Shown here: piece by piece, positions 45,758 to 57,704 of the stretch | How positions within the stretch are numbered: position 1 is the stretch's first letter | How the letters are laid out: every line of letters starts with the position of its first letter | Source: Malania oleifera | Lineage: Eukaryota; Streptophyta; Magnoliopsida; Santalales; Ximeniaceae | DNA length: 64,000 nucleotides | Reading direction: 5' to 3' | Assembly (NCBI RefSeq): GCF_029873635.1 | Contig: NC_080421.1 | Location: 310,001-374,000 of the forward strand | Position numbers and translations under genes: made by a program | Notes under the pieces: generated by a model | Told to the model about the DNA's origin: nothing | Database searches by the model: none | What the model saw: the letters and a program-made list of their open reading frames with translations, nothing else

Positions 45758-48700
45758 CTAACTCAGACATTCATTGTATTTGAAGACACAATCATAAAGC
45801 CGCCCTCCTAGGAACTGAGCGACCTCAGGATGTTTCACCTGGGGCAAGAGAGAAAAAAGAAATGAGATGTCCCAGAAAAATGACAGCTGAGATACTGGAA
45901 AAGCACAATAGTGCAAGTGACGTCATTACCATTCCTATCTTGAGAGAATCACATTTGAATTGAGCATAAAGATTTGTCTCTATTCCACGACCCTGCCAAA
46001 AGTAAACAGAAGTTTCCAGTATGCAACTCTGAACGTGTCAAGCATTTTAACCAGAATGTTCACAACAAGATGAAAAATTGTTACTACGAGTAGAGGCAAG
46101 GCCCCCCTTTGTTTTCATAGGCTGTCCTTACCACTTACACAAACAGCGCACCTATTTTTAAGGGAAGAGCATGAGACCCTTTTGCCACAGATATACTTTT
46201 AAGGCATGCATATCATCGAGCAAAAGAGGGCAGACAATAATAAAATGAAAACCCAGACATATGGGAGCTCAGTTTTAAAATGCCATGAAATCATTTCTCA
46301 AAGCAGAACATTGTCTTATCTAAGAATTTCCAGGATGGCTCAGAAGACTTTCCTACAACTACTTAGGATGCCAAAAATATGAACTACATTTGGGAAAAGC
46401 GGTCCCTCTTTTTTCTTTTTATTTTTTTTTTTGCTGGGGAGAGGGAAAGATTTTTTTTTGTCTTTCTGAAAAATCATTTCTTGTTTTGTTTTTCGGTTTT
46501 CATGGGGTGGAGGTGATGGTGGGTTGGGTTTAGAATCAGGTGGGTTGGGTGGTTATTTATGAATGAAGAAGCCTCATCATTAACCATACCATTTCATTTA
46601 GTTAGAACCAAGGTCTTAAATTTCGATTTCGACTCAAATTTTGAAGCTCCAAAAGTACGGAAATTTCGATTTTGATGTCGATTTTTATTTGAAAAAATAA
46701 CAGAAACTAGTAGTAAAACATGAAATTCTTTGTGAAACTTTAGAAATGGTTAACAAACATAAAAATATAAGTTTTAAGACTAATATATTACAAATTAAAT
46801 ACATCTATGTTTTGTATGAGGTGGAAAAGTTGTAAAATAGTATGTGTATCAAACATGTTTGTAAGATAATGTACATTAAACATATTCAGTTAATGCAAAT
46901 GAAATTCATAAATTATTTAAATATTATTTATTATACAAATATTGATAATTTAGACATGAATGGTTAAATAAAATATCACTATAAGTTTATTTTTTCATAT
47001 AATTTCAAAAGCATTTGTGATACCTTTTGTTTCAATAAAATAAATAAAATAAATTAAAAGAAAATTTTCACTTCACTCTTGAGGTTTTGACAAAGTCCGA
47101 CAAATATTGCTAAAATTTCGGGGTTCCGATAAATTTTGGATGATTCGTTGAGATTTCGATGGAAATTATGCAAGACGGAAATCGATTGCCATTTCGATTT
47201 CGAAGGTGACGGAAATCGGAAGTTACGTGGAAATTTAAGACCATGGTTAGAACTTACCATTCCTTCCAAGATAACAAGGTCTGCGTCGCTTGCTAGGTAG
47301 GCAAGCTCTTGCGATACTCTTGTAAGATCAATAACCTGATACAAAAAGAAAAGGGAGGGAATTATTGTATACAGCATAAAAATGTAAATCACCACTAAAT
47401 AAAAACCAGCAAGGGAAAAATTAGCAAAAGCAGCATTACCGGCAAATCGTTGCCAGAATTAGCAATCAAGAGATTGAAAGTATCAACACCCAAAAGTTGC
47501 CCATTTTCATCTTTCAACTGTAGATGCCACTAAAATACATCAGTAGAGCAAGAAATTTCGTTATCATAGGTACTAGAAAATAGTTCCTCTATCAATCACC
47601 TTTGATACGATATCAATTAACTCAGGGTAGGTTACATCATTGATAGAAGGCAAATCATTAGCAGCCAAAACAACCTGCATATTAAAAATGAAGCCAATTT
47701 AGTCGGAAAAAAAAAAATGCTCAACACGTAAACAATGTAAAATGGGGAATGCGGACTTTGATATTAAAGAAAATAGTAGAAGCAAAAGTTAAAAAATTAA
47801 AGGCCAAATTAGTCAATATATGCTCAATGCTGCAGCTATGTGAATTGTGGGGATAACAGATGGCTTTTGTCTCTTAGAAAGTCTGCGTGTCATACCAATG
47901 TAAGCACTAGGCCAAAGGAATCAAAACAATATCAGTTGCCTCTACAGCCACCAACAGTAGCATGCACAATCTGGAGATAGATTTTGACTGTGTTTCCTAA
48001 CATAATTATTATTTGAAAGCACCTATAAACAGACTAATTATGGTTTTATGTCACGTAAGTCAGTTCTATTAAAAATTTTGACAAGTAAATAATTTCCAGG
48101 AATCCAATCATATATCTCATCTAAAAATTTTATATAAATAATTGTTTTAAATTTCCAAACATAATAATTCATTAGCATCTCACTATAGTAATTGGATCCA
48201 AAAGCCAACCTGTGTCCCGCGTTGGAGTAATTCTCTAGCAAATGGCAAGATACCCAAAATAATATCTGCACCAGAATTATCAACAAAAATTACAGCCTGT
48301 CATGACAAATAAACGAGCTTGTTAGTGCAGATTTACAAGACACTGTACAATGAGGTTCTTTCAAAAATATGCATAATAATTAAAATTTTGGCTAAAAAGG
48401 GAAAACAAAAGCATTCTGTAAATTAAACTAGATAAGGAACTTGCCTTTTTCCAAGATTTCCTTCCCCACTTCTGTTTAAAAGAGTCTAAGTCATCAATAA
48501 CCCAAGGTCGAGGGACAATATTTTGACAACTAGCCAGAAAGGACAATCCATCCCTTGAGAAAACCTCTGCAAGCTTCAAGAAGGGGGAGAAATATACTAA
48601 TGATATATACACACATACAAATACACACACACACACAAAAAGCAGGATAAGGATGCAGCTTGGCTGAGATAGTAAGGATTTGACATACTTTAAAATTTCT

Positions 48701-48990
48701 GAGTCAAATGACAAAAAAGATTCATACAGTCAATTCCACCCAGTGAACTAAAGGTTAGTGTCGTAAGGTTGCAATAAGTGGGGTAGAAAGACAGGTTAAG
48801 GAAGTTTGAATGTTTAAGAAAGACACAGGGATATGATCATAAACAGAGCTCAAAGCAAAAAGGAATTATGTAGCGACTCTGTGTTGATATAATGCTATAA
48901 TTAATATTCGTATTTAGATCTGCCACTTCAATGAGTGAAGAATAAGAAATGTGCCGTCTGCGGGTGGGGGGGGGGGGGGGGGGGGGTGGT

Positions 48991-49040
<50 letters not shown>

Positions 49041-50844
49041 CGGGGTGGGGGGGAGGGGAAGCAAAGCTATATATTCTTGATTAATCCCTTAGGCTATAAG
49101 TATTCAAAGAAGGGCTTGACCAACCTGAGCAGAACCAAGATCAAATATGTTCCCCGCAAATATTCCTCTAGCCAGATTTTCTAAACGCCTCCCTTCATCT
49201 TCAATAGCATCGCTAAGACGAACTACATCCTCAAATAGAGATATAGCCTTCGCATTCTCTTCATCCTGGTGCATTTCATCGAAATGATTATTTGGCCATA
49301 AACGGAAATAACAGACCACTGACCAAGTGATGCAGAATCAAGGAGGTAGAGAGAAGAGAGAAGTTAGAAGATGTATGGAGCGGGTCACAAGTTAACAATC
49401 AATATTCAAATTCATTAATTTTTTTCTTCTTCTTCTTCTTTTGGTAGTACAACAACTTTCTAATTTATAGGAAATGATAGAAACAGAAAAAAAAAAAAAA
49501 ATTACAAACAAGCCCCATAGACGCACCTATTTACAAACCCCCACATACACATAAGCCTAACTAAAACTAAAAATTAAACAAAACATATTTGGGCTTAGGA
49601 CCCAATAGGGCATTTAACTATTCTTTGGAATCAGCCTACAAATAGGATCAAAGCAATCCATCCAGTGGCCAGTATCCGCCCTACAGCACCAAGCCTCCCG
49701 ATGGCTCAGGTTTCTTTATCTACTAATAAATGATAAACCCATAAAGAAAACCCTTCTGATTATGGACGGACCAACTCATCTTCCACACTTTCGCCTCAAA
49801 ATAAATTTCAACCATGATATTAGGGACCTGGCACAACATCCAGGGAAGATTTTCTATAGAACAGTTCTTCCAGGTTGTATTATTTTCAGCCATCATTTGA
49901 AGATGTCCATGTTTCATATCAGGGCCATCTGGCCCCAAACATTTTAGAAATTAGCAAGAATTAAAACCATAGCACATGCACAAAAGAATTCAACATATAA
50001 GTTGACAATTACCTTAACTTTCTTGAATATGTCTCTGAATCCCAATTCTCTAAGGACTTGCTCTCGAAGCCTGCAAAGAAGCTACCAGAATACACACACA
50101 CACACACACACACACACACGTAAGCCAATACTAACAAATCAATCTTTGGTACCAAGTCAAATGTAAATGGTTTCACAAGGTTATTTTCAGAACAGTTACA
50201 TAAACTCTACTAGATGATTTCCCAAGGTTTGGCTTACAATGCAATCTGGTGGCCCACCATGACTTTCGGGATCCTTCTTCAAGTCCTCAAGTATCTCAGC
50301 ATACCTACAAGAAGTTATGCATGTTTAGGATTAAGGACAGACAATGATACAAAAAAGTGCATCTGTTCCATTCCATATTTTAGAGGACTCTTGTTTTTGA
50401 AAAATATACTTGGGGGATCCCTTGTGGTTTAAGAAGTCAGCATTTGAACTCATAGTGTGACATTTCACCATTTTCTAAATAGTGTTTGGAAGCGATAAGG
50501 TTGACACATCATTGCATTTCTTCTTTTCTCTTTTTTATAAACAAAGAATTATATTAAAGGGCAAAAGATAGTCAGAGGAGGACAAGGTATCCTCAGAAGA
50601 AGAAGAAGAAGAAGAATTTGCATGTCAACCAACCACACTTGTCATAAACCCACCAAAAGAACACCAGAGTGAAGCTAGAAAAACAACTGTACTCCAAACC
50701 AAATTAAGAGTCCCTGATCTTTACAGATTCTGTCAATTGTCATGCAACTCATGCATCATTTGATCCAAATAAAATTACCTTTGAGCAAATTTTTCAGCTT
50801 TAATGTTGGCATCGGCAACTGTAATGTCATTCTCTGCGCGTTTC
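45758..50844 (-). CDS. DUF89 (damage-control phosphatase) protein, similar to Arabidopsis At2g17340; first exon not in window
   Basis: Eleven exons on the minus strand: 50844-50779, 50304-50238, 50081-50013, 49265-49125, 48573-48445, 48296-48210, 47674-47600, 47517-47440, 47335-47258, 45992-45930, 45838-45758. They join in frame to 310 residues plus a split first codon, without any stop. Landmarks: [71 protein letters not shown] (Asp/Asn metal-site motif), [24 protein letters not shown], and the end [15 protein letters not shown]. The Arabidopsis protein is about 367 residues, so about 57 N-terminal residues are missing; they are not in 50845-51469. Family members are metal-dependent phosphatases thought to remove damaged phosphometabolites; the exact substrate here is unknown. 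It matches the stand-alone form better than the pantothenate-kinase fusion. One intron (48444-48297) uses a GC donor. Introns carry a MITE, a poly-G tract and LINE tails. Confidence 0.93.
46609..47245. mobile_element. hAT-type MITE in a phosphatase-gene intron
   Basis: Ends CAAGGTCTTAAATTTCG and, reversed, CATGGTCTTAAATTTCC form terminal inverted repeats. The 8-bp duplication GTTAGAAC (46601-46608, 47246-47253) is perfect. It has no coding capacity. It sits 12 bases inside the intron next to the splice donor of exon 47258-47335. The duplication covers intron positions +5 to +12 and so preserves GTAAGT. Confidence 0.88.
48962..49058 (+). repeat. Poly-G tract in an intron
   Basis: Almost pure G for 97 bases, with 50 consecutive G at 48991-49040, in the intron between exons 48573-48445 and 49265-49125. 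The transcribed strand sense is poly-C. Such a run could form quadruplexes or could be a sequencing or assembly artefact. Confidence 0.9.
49415..49965 (-). repeat. Probable LINE tail in an intron
   Basis: It begins with a T-rich run (49420-49441), as expected for the poly(A) end of a minus-strand insertion, followed by sequence unlike the flanking intron. An open frame at 49938-49723 has no recognised domain. The class is tentative. Confidence 0.4.
50091..50119 (+). repeat. (CA)n microsatellite in an intron
   Basis: A short CA run just upstream (in gene sense) of the acceptor of exon 50081-50013, with no effect on the splice site. Confidence 0.9.
50518..50760 (-). repeat. LINE tail-like fragment in an intron
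   Basis: A T-rich start (CTTCTTTTCTCTTTTTTATA), then GGTATCCTCAGAAG, resembling 51130-51230 (GGTATCCTCCTAAAAACC). Both look like related 3' ends of minus-strand retroelements. No gene. Confidence 0.4.
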
Positions 50845-51129
50845 CTGCATCAAAATGAAACTAATGAACAACGGTCCTTCAAGAAAAGTTACTAGCAGTT
50901 GTGCTGGGAAGTGGGAACACAGTAGCATTGGTTAGAAGGACAAAAGGAAATTATAAAAAGAGCATTGGGGATCTTAGCAGAATTATGTTAGACTTTTCCA
51001 TGCTTCTCTCCCTAACCTAATGTATTGTGTGCTGTATATTCAAGTAATGTGAAGCTGCATCTAAACTGAAAAGAGATGTGACATCCTAGAAAAAGAAAGG
51101 CACTTATCCAAAGGTTTGAAGATAACATT

Positions 51130-51469
51130 TATGCAGCTCTTTTATTTTTTTAATAGAAAAAGAACTTAAAAACAGAAGAGATAAAAAATACAGAAATCAG
51201 AGGATAAGGTATCCTCCTAAAAACCCTAAAAAACTGTTACAATAAAACCGACCTCCAATCTCTCCAAATATTAAACAACAAAACTTCTAGAAAGAAACCC
51301 AAAGAATAGGCCCAATAGGAAGCAAGGAAAACAATTATATCCCATAACAAATGTGGGGGATTTATTTTTCCATTAAAAATACTTGCATTCTTTCCAATCA
51401 ACTAAGTCCAAAGAAGAGAAAAAACAACACCTCCATAAACCTTTCTCAACACTCCCAAAACCTCTAAAC
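51130..51469 (-). repeat. LINE tail-like fragment, cut by E10
   Basis: It starts with T-rich CTTTTATTTTTTTAATAG, then A-rich sequence with CCTCCAATCTCTCCAAAT. It is interrupted at 51470 by the E10 LTR. It lies in what should be the first intron of the phosphatase gene. 50845-51129 shows nothing recognisable. Confidence 0.4.
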
Positions 51470-52721
51470 TGTAGTTACCCGATCAAAATAATAATAATAA
51501 TAATAATTATTATTATTATTAATAAAAAATAAAAAAATAAAGAGATATTTTGAAGGGAGATATTTTGAGATATTTATATATAAATATCTTGGAGGAGATA
51601 TTTATTTTGATTACTTAAAGGCTAAGTTAAGTTTTTCTTTATAAACTCTCATTCTCTCTCTCTCTCTCTCTCTAAGATTTCCAGGCCATGTGTTGCCGGA
51701 ATCGACGATCCAACATCGCTACGTGGATTAGGGAAGAAATCTCTACAAGTTCTACGGATCAAAATTTCATTTCGAAGATTTCCGAGTTTTTCCTGAAAAT
51801 CGAGGTAAGGGTTAGTTTTTGCTTTTGGTACCGTAGATCTGTAGTATACGAGATTATACTGAAGTGTTATTCTTCGAGTATTAGGTTTCGGGGTTTCCAT
51901 GCCATTGTTTTGAACCGTTTAGGTTCGGGGTTGGGAAAGCTGGGGCTTGAGTTCTAGGTCATTTCGAACTCCAATTCACACGCAAGTAAGCGGGTTATGT
52001 TAATACAGTGATTTATACAATATGAATTGATTGAAATGTTGAAATAACTTTTAGATATCGAGTTACGGCAGTTTTAGGGTTTCCAGGCCTCGGTTCGGTA
52101 AACCGGCTTTATTTTCAAAATCAACCGGTCAAATTCAAATGTTATATTTTTAGAATATTGTACTTGTCATTCTGGACCTTTTCACCGGATGGAAATGTTG
52201 TTTTCGTTGTTTAAAACCCGTATTGTGATATTAATTGTTTATATTTACTTTCGGGTTGTTTTCGAATGTGGAAAACTGTGTGGTAGGTATTGATGTTGTG
52301 AAATACTGGAATTGTTGTGAAAATGTAGGAAGTTTATTTGACGGCTACGGGCCGGATTTCACGTAATGATGTGTTCTGTGAAATGATTTCAAAAGAGTGT
52401 TTAAATTGCTTAAATTGCACGATATGCTTTAGGAACCCTGGGGACTGATAGTGTAGGCACGGATCCGTTGCCAGTGAGGGCACCATACTTTTGATCTATA
52501 TGAACCTAGGTTGTATTGAGACAGTAGGGGCAGTCTTAGTGTGAGTTTGCCTCTTGATCGTGTACCTAGGCTGTATTGAGACAGTAGGGGCGGTCAACCC
52601 TGATTGTGGGAATTTATACATGGTATAGAGTTTGAGGGCGTATGTAACAACCCGAATTTAAAATGAAATTTAAATAATAAAGAAAGGGAAATAGAAACCA
52701 AAAACAGAAGGACACCGTTGA

Positions 52722-52975
52722 CTACATCGACGACATTGAACTTTGGGAGAGAAAACGGAAAAAGGGATCAGCAGGACTTCTTCGACGAATACGTTCATCG
52801 ACGAAGGCTTAAGAGAATTCATCGACGAACACAGGGCTTCGTCGACGAGAAAATACCAAGAAGGGTTCTGAGGCAGCCTGAATTTCGTCAACAAATACAG
52901 GGTCTCGTCGAAGAAATTTGTGAAGGACTCGTTGACGAAGAACGGGCTTGTCGACGAAATCCCCTATTTTATATA
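52722..52975 (+). promoter_or_regulatory. Palindrome array and TATA-like box
   Basis: TTCGACGAA, TCATCGACGAA, TTCATCGACGAA, CTTCGTCGACGAG, TTTCGTCAACAA, CTCGTCGAAGAA, CTCGTTGACGAA and TTGTCGACGAAA lie between 52779 and 52961, directly before ATTTTATATAC. This is the third independent copy of this U3 design in the window. Confidence 0.65.
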
Positions 52976-53530
52976 CGAAAATCTGAATTTAAGCTTCTTT
53001 AAGAAGCTAACTCTTTCCTCTCTCTCTCTCTCTCTCCCCTTCGGCTCTCTCTCTCTCTCATCATTTTTGGGTCAGATATACGTCGGATCAACAATCCGAA
53101 GTCACCACGACGCTCTTGGCGGAGTTCTCTCCAAATCTTCTTGAGCGGATCGTGGGAGAAAGCTAGTTGAAAATCATCTCTGAGTTGAGGTAAGACTTTT
53201 TAAGCCATATTTGGTCTTGCGCTAGTTATAAGAAATGTTGTGCATATGAAAATACTGAAGTTTAATACTGGGAGTTTTTGTTTCCATGGGTGTTGATTGG
53301 GAACGTTGGGAATCGTCCCTAAGTTGAGGTAAGGCTTTTAAGCCTAATTTGACTTAGTGATAGTTATAGAAAATGTTGTACGTACGAAAATACTGAACTT
53401 TAGTTTTGGTGAATTTCATTTTCAGGGTATTGAGTCGGAAACCCTGCGGGTGCAGGGAAGAGTTTCTTTGGAGCTGTTCAGGAATCAGGTAAAGGGATAA
53501 TCTAAGCTAGTTTCTGTTTTTGAGAAAATG

Positions 53531-53532
<2 letters not shown>

Positions 53533-53593
<61 letters not shown>
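53533..53593 (+). repeat. (TA)n microsatellite
   Basis: About 30 TA units inside the solo LTR, 100 bases before the hAT insertion. Confidence 0.95.
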
Positions 53594-53597
<4 letters not shown>

Positions 53598-54194
53598 CAT
53601 TTGATTTATGGAAAATGTATATGGTTTATATTTGTAAAATACTGTGAAAATGATCGTATGTTGAATATGTGGAAAATCTGTTGTGTGGCATGCATGGTTC
53701 GAAATCGCGGTCGCGGGTAACGTCGCAAAACGGTCGCGGGTGTCGCGAGTCGAGGGAGACGCGAGTGTTACATAACGGGAAGCGGGCGTAACGGTCGTAA
53801 ATTTTTTTCACGCGTGCACAACCATGCCAAAATTAAAAAATAAGCATGAAATCCATTAATACATGATTTTTAATGAATTTTGAAGGCTTCATTCAACGTA
53901 CAAATGCTTTTTAATAGGAATTATGATTTTTATATTAATTTTAGTGCGCTGTTTACAAAAAAAAAGCATATTTTTTTATAGTTTACATTACTTTAATGAG
54001 TAAAAAGATGTAGAAATGTAAGAATCAATTAATTAAGGTTATAAAGTTACTAAAAATGAATCAATACTCAATAGACTTAATACTCAATATACACATTACA
54101 CATACATGAATTTAAAAAGTGATTAATATCAAATATCAATAAATAGTTGAAAATACATGAATACAATATTACAAATTTATAACATAACACATGT

Positions 54195-57100
54195 CACCAC
54201 CAAAAGGAATGACGTAGAGGGTCTTCATAATTTGCATCTGTATCTTGAGATTGGGATGGGAAATTATCTCCCAATCCTTGTGGAAATACATAGTTGAATG
54301 AACCCAAGTTTGCGTCATTTTGTTGTTGCTCTTGAAAATGTACTGGTGATGAAAATTCTCCTGAATAATGTCTATAAGTTGGGGCAGGGGCTAGCTCTGG
54401 GTAGTGTGTAGAAGAAGACTCACTAGATCCTTAGATTCCTGATCCACTGGGATAAAAATGTGAGTCACAAGATGCATAATGTGGATATGCTGGATGAGAT
54501 CCATATGATTGTGATGATGAACCATCTAAACCAAAGTCGCCAAAACTACAAACCACACCATATGAATCTTCAGTAGAATCGCTAGGGTCACCACGAGCAC
54601 TCCTTCTCCTGGGTTGTGAAGATTGGTTCCCTGAAGGAATACCCAAGTCATAATTTTCAGGTATGTCATGTAGTCCATAAGGATCAGAAGGATATATATT
54701 CCTTCCAAATGATGTCCCTGTATCATATCCATAATTATATTCTACACCGCCGCCTCCACCACGACCACTGCCACCCCCCCCCCCAACCCCAGCTCCAGCA
54801 CCACTATTACCATCATCATCACTTGGTGGGCTCAAACCAAGATTGTCATGACTTTGTGTACATTTAGGGCTTGAACTTGAATCATCATGTGCGTTTATTG
54901 GTGGTTGATCACCTCCTTCTGTAGTACCACCAACCTCTTCATTTAACCAATTTGAATTGTCCTGACCGTTGAGTAATGGTGTCTCTCTCTCCTCTAACCA
55001 TGGACTTAAAAGATCATCTTCTTCGAAAATGTAGTCCGAATTGATAGGATTGAAACTCTCTTCAATTTCTCGTTGGCTTCTTCTCATTGTACGTCTTAAC
55101 TTTAACCTCATGTTGTAATGTACGAAAACAAATTTTTGTAGTCTCATGTACTTTAATCTTTTTCTTGTTTTCGTATGGATGAGGCTAAAGGTGCTCCAAT
55201 TACGCTCACAGTTCGAAGCTGATGTGGTCTGGCTAAGAACTCTAATTGCTATTCTTTGGAGCTCAGGAGCACACAAGCCATAATGAATCCACCATTCAGC
55301 TGCATGAATAATTAAGAAGAGTTTTATGTTAGTATAACGTATTTCAAAAGTCAAATTTGAACACAAAGAGAGAAAATAGAGTAAATAGAGTAATTCTCCA
55401 TTATTTAGCTATATAGCCATATTTACCAGGATTTGTTTGTTTCATTGCCCTTTGAGCCAACGGGGTTCCAAATGTCTCCTGCCTATCTCGATATAGCAAC
55501 AGCTAAAAAAGGATGATTGTGAAATATAATTAATTAATTAGATGTATTAATAATTATTCTTGAAAGTATTACAGAATACTAGAATAATTCATTATTCAAT
55601 TTAATGGAACCAATACTTACTTGATTAATAGCCCGAATTTGAGTATCTATATCGGGTACCAACTTGGTTATCACTTTTTTAACTCCATTCATGACTTCTC
55701 TAGCAACTTCAGGAGAGGGTGGGGCACCATAAAGAAATTATGGGTTCAAAAAATACTCTATAATTAAATTTAGAAACATATTAATCAATAGTTTTCTAAT
55801 GCAACTATGCATAATTTAAAAGTTAAAATAATAAGAAATTGTATTTGATTTACATTTACCAGCAGCGTGCAAATCTTGGTGCAACTGAAAACTCCACCGG
55901 TTGTCAATAATTTTCCAATAGTCTTTGTAAAACCGGCAATCTTTTTGAATGGCCAATTTCGCCCTATCAATTGCCTTGTATATGAAACCCATGGTTGGTT
56001 TTTCATCACCATCAACCAATTTAAGAACTTTCACCAAGGGTTCTTACACTTTAATTATATCAGAGGCCTTTTGCCAAAACTCTTTACCTAAGATAATTTT
56101 CTTTGAATCATATGCTCGGCCTAATTTTGCCATTCCAAACCTTGAGTTTTTCCAAGCATCAGATGTAAACATTTCCCTTAGTGCTTGTTTATGCCTGACA
56201 ATAGTCTCCAAAGCAATGAAATTTGTGGCAAATCGAGTGATGGCAGGGCGAAGTAACTCTCTATTATTTGTGAATTTCTTCATGAAAGTCACTGTCCATG
56301 TGTGGTTGTAAATAAATGAGGTTATTGTTCTTGCATCTTCTAAGACCTTCTTCACGTTACTTTTCTTACCAATATCTTCAAGAATAAGGTCTATGCAATG
56401 AGCTGCACATGCTGTCCAATAGAGATTGGGCCTCTTCTGCATTAATAATTTTTCTCCTGCCTTCATTACAGCTTCATTATCAGTCACTACTTGGACAACA
56501 TTCTCCTCTCCAATTTCTTCAACCACCTCATCCATTAATCTGAAATGAAATTATAGATTCAATAATTACTACTATTTAATTAAAAACACGCAAGTCCATA
56601 ATACTATTTGCATATACAATTAAAATTAGAAAATTACCTGAAATAATATTCAGCTGTTCTGCTTGTCACATCAGAGGCATCAACTGATTTATGAAATACG
56701 GTGCCTCTATCGCAATAAACTAAAAAGTTTATAATGTGTTTTCTAGTTGGTCATGACCAACCATCACACATAAGTGTTACACCTCTTTCCTTCCAAATTC
56801 CAGCAAAAGAAGCTATATAATTTTTCATTTCTTGATACTCTTGCTCCAAATAAATTTCAGATATCTCATAGGGTGATGGACCCTTCACCCCCTTTCCAAC
56901 TTCTGCAGCAATATCAAGCATAGGCTGCATAAATGGAGAGTCAGCTACATTCGCTGGAATCCGATTATAAATTAGGAATTTTCCAACCGTTTTTCCTAAT
57001 TTACTTCTTAAATCTTTTAATAACTTTGTGTTGAGTTTTGGTTGTTTCGCACTCTTACTTCTTTCTAAAATAGGATCCATTGCCTTTAGTCTAGCTTCAG

Positions 57101-57653
57101 GGGCATCAGGATTGATCAATTGTCGTCCACTACCTCCAGCTTCTCGACCACTATAAGATCGAACTCCTGCTCTATTGAAACTACTGGTAGCACCACTGCC
57201 AGAGCCACCTCCCTCTTCATAAATATTACCCCTTCCAGTTGTTCTTGCTCGAAATTTTTGTCTCTCTTTCCATTGTTGTTGTGATCGCATGCTTTCTTGT
57301 CGAGCAAATCTCATACTTTCTTCTTCCAAGTCTTCTTCATCGCTCAAATTCTCAAAATCTTCTCTAATTTGGGCTTCTGCTTCTTCTTGCCTTTTTTGTT
57401 TATCTCTTTTCTTCTCAGCATACTGTTGTAGATGTTTCATCATTTGTTCTTTTACTTGTGTGGTCACATTTGAGCATCCAACTACTTGACCCTTTTTATG
57501 TGCCAAGTGTTGTTTCAAGCGTGTAATGCCCCCTTTGATTATCTTCCCACATAACTTACACATAATAACATGTCTATTACTGTCTACCGCAGTACCAAAA
57601 TGCCATCCAATATCCTCACTAGGTAAGTTTTCATTTCCTCTATCACGCGACAT
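54195..57653 (-). pseudogene. hAT transposase (BED zinc finger, DUF659, dimerisation domain)
   Basis: The ATG at 57653 opens MSRDRGNENLPSEDIGWHFG. The BED finger follows: CKLCGKIIKGGITRLKQHLA with CX2C and His. The first exon runs to 56638 and holds the start of DUF659 (ERGVTLMCDGWS); the second starts at 56539 (LMDEVVEEIGEENVVQVVTD, DUF659). QKDCRFYKDYWKIIDNRW lies near 55930, more exons at 55735-55620 and 55505-55430, and the dimerisation domain ASNCERNWSTFSLIHTKTR near 55225-55170. A Gly/Ser/Pro/Tyr-rich tail ends it. In-frame stops lie after DGWS (about 56748), at DIIKV* (about 56044), near 55741 and at 54434. The copy is therefore inactive, although frame and splice sites are otherwise well kept. 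Confidence 0.93.
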
Positions 57654-57704
57654 ATTGATAGACTTAATTTGATGATCTCTACACAAAATATAAAGAAAAT
57701 ACAA

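Noticed and set aside
48951-49184. Poly-Gly (plus) or poly-Pro (minus) open frames
   Set aside because: Produced by the intronic G tract.
49723-49938. 71-residue frame on the minus strand
   Set aside because: Intronic, no known domain, next to a T-rich retroelement end; no support as an exon because neighbouring exons already join in frame.
54431-55366. Intact 311-residue gene
   Set aside because: It is the C-terminal exon region of the hAT transposase pseudogene; its N-terminal residues run into intron sequence.
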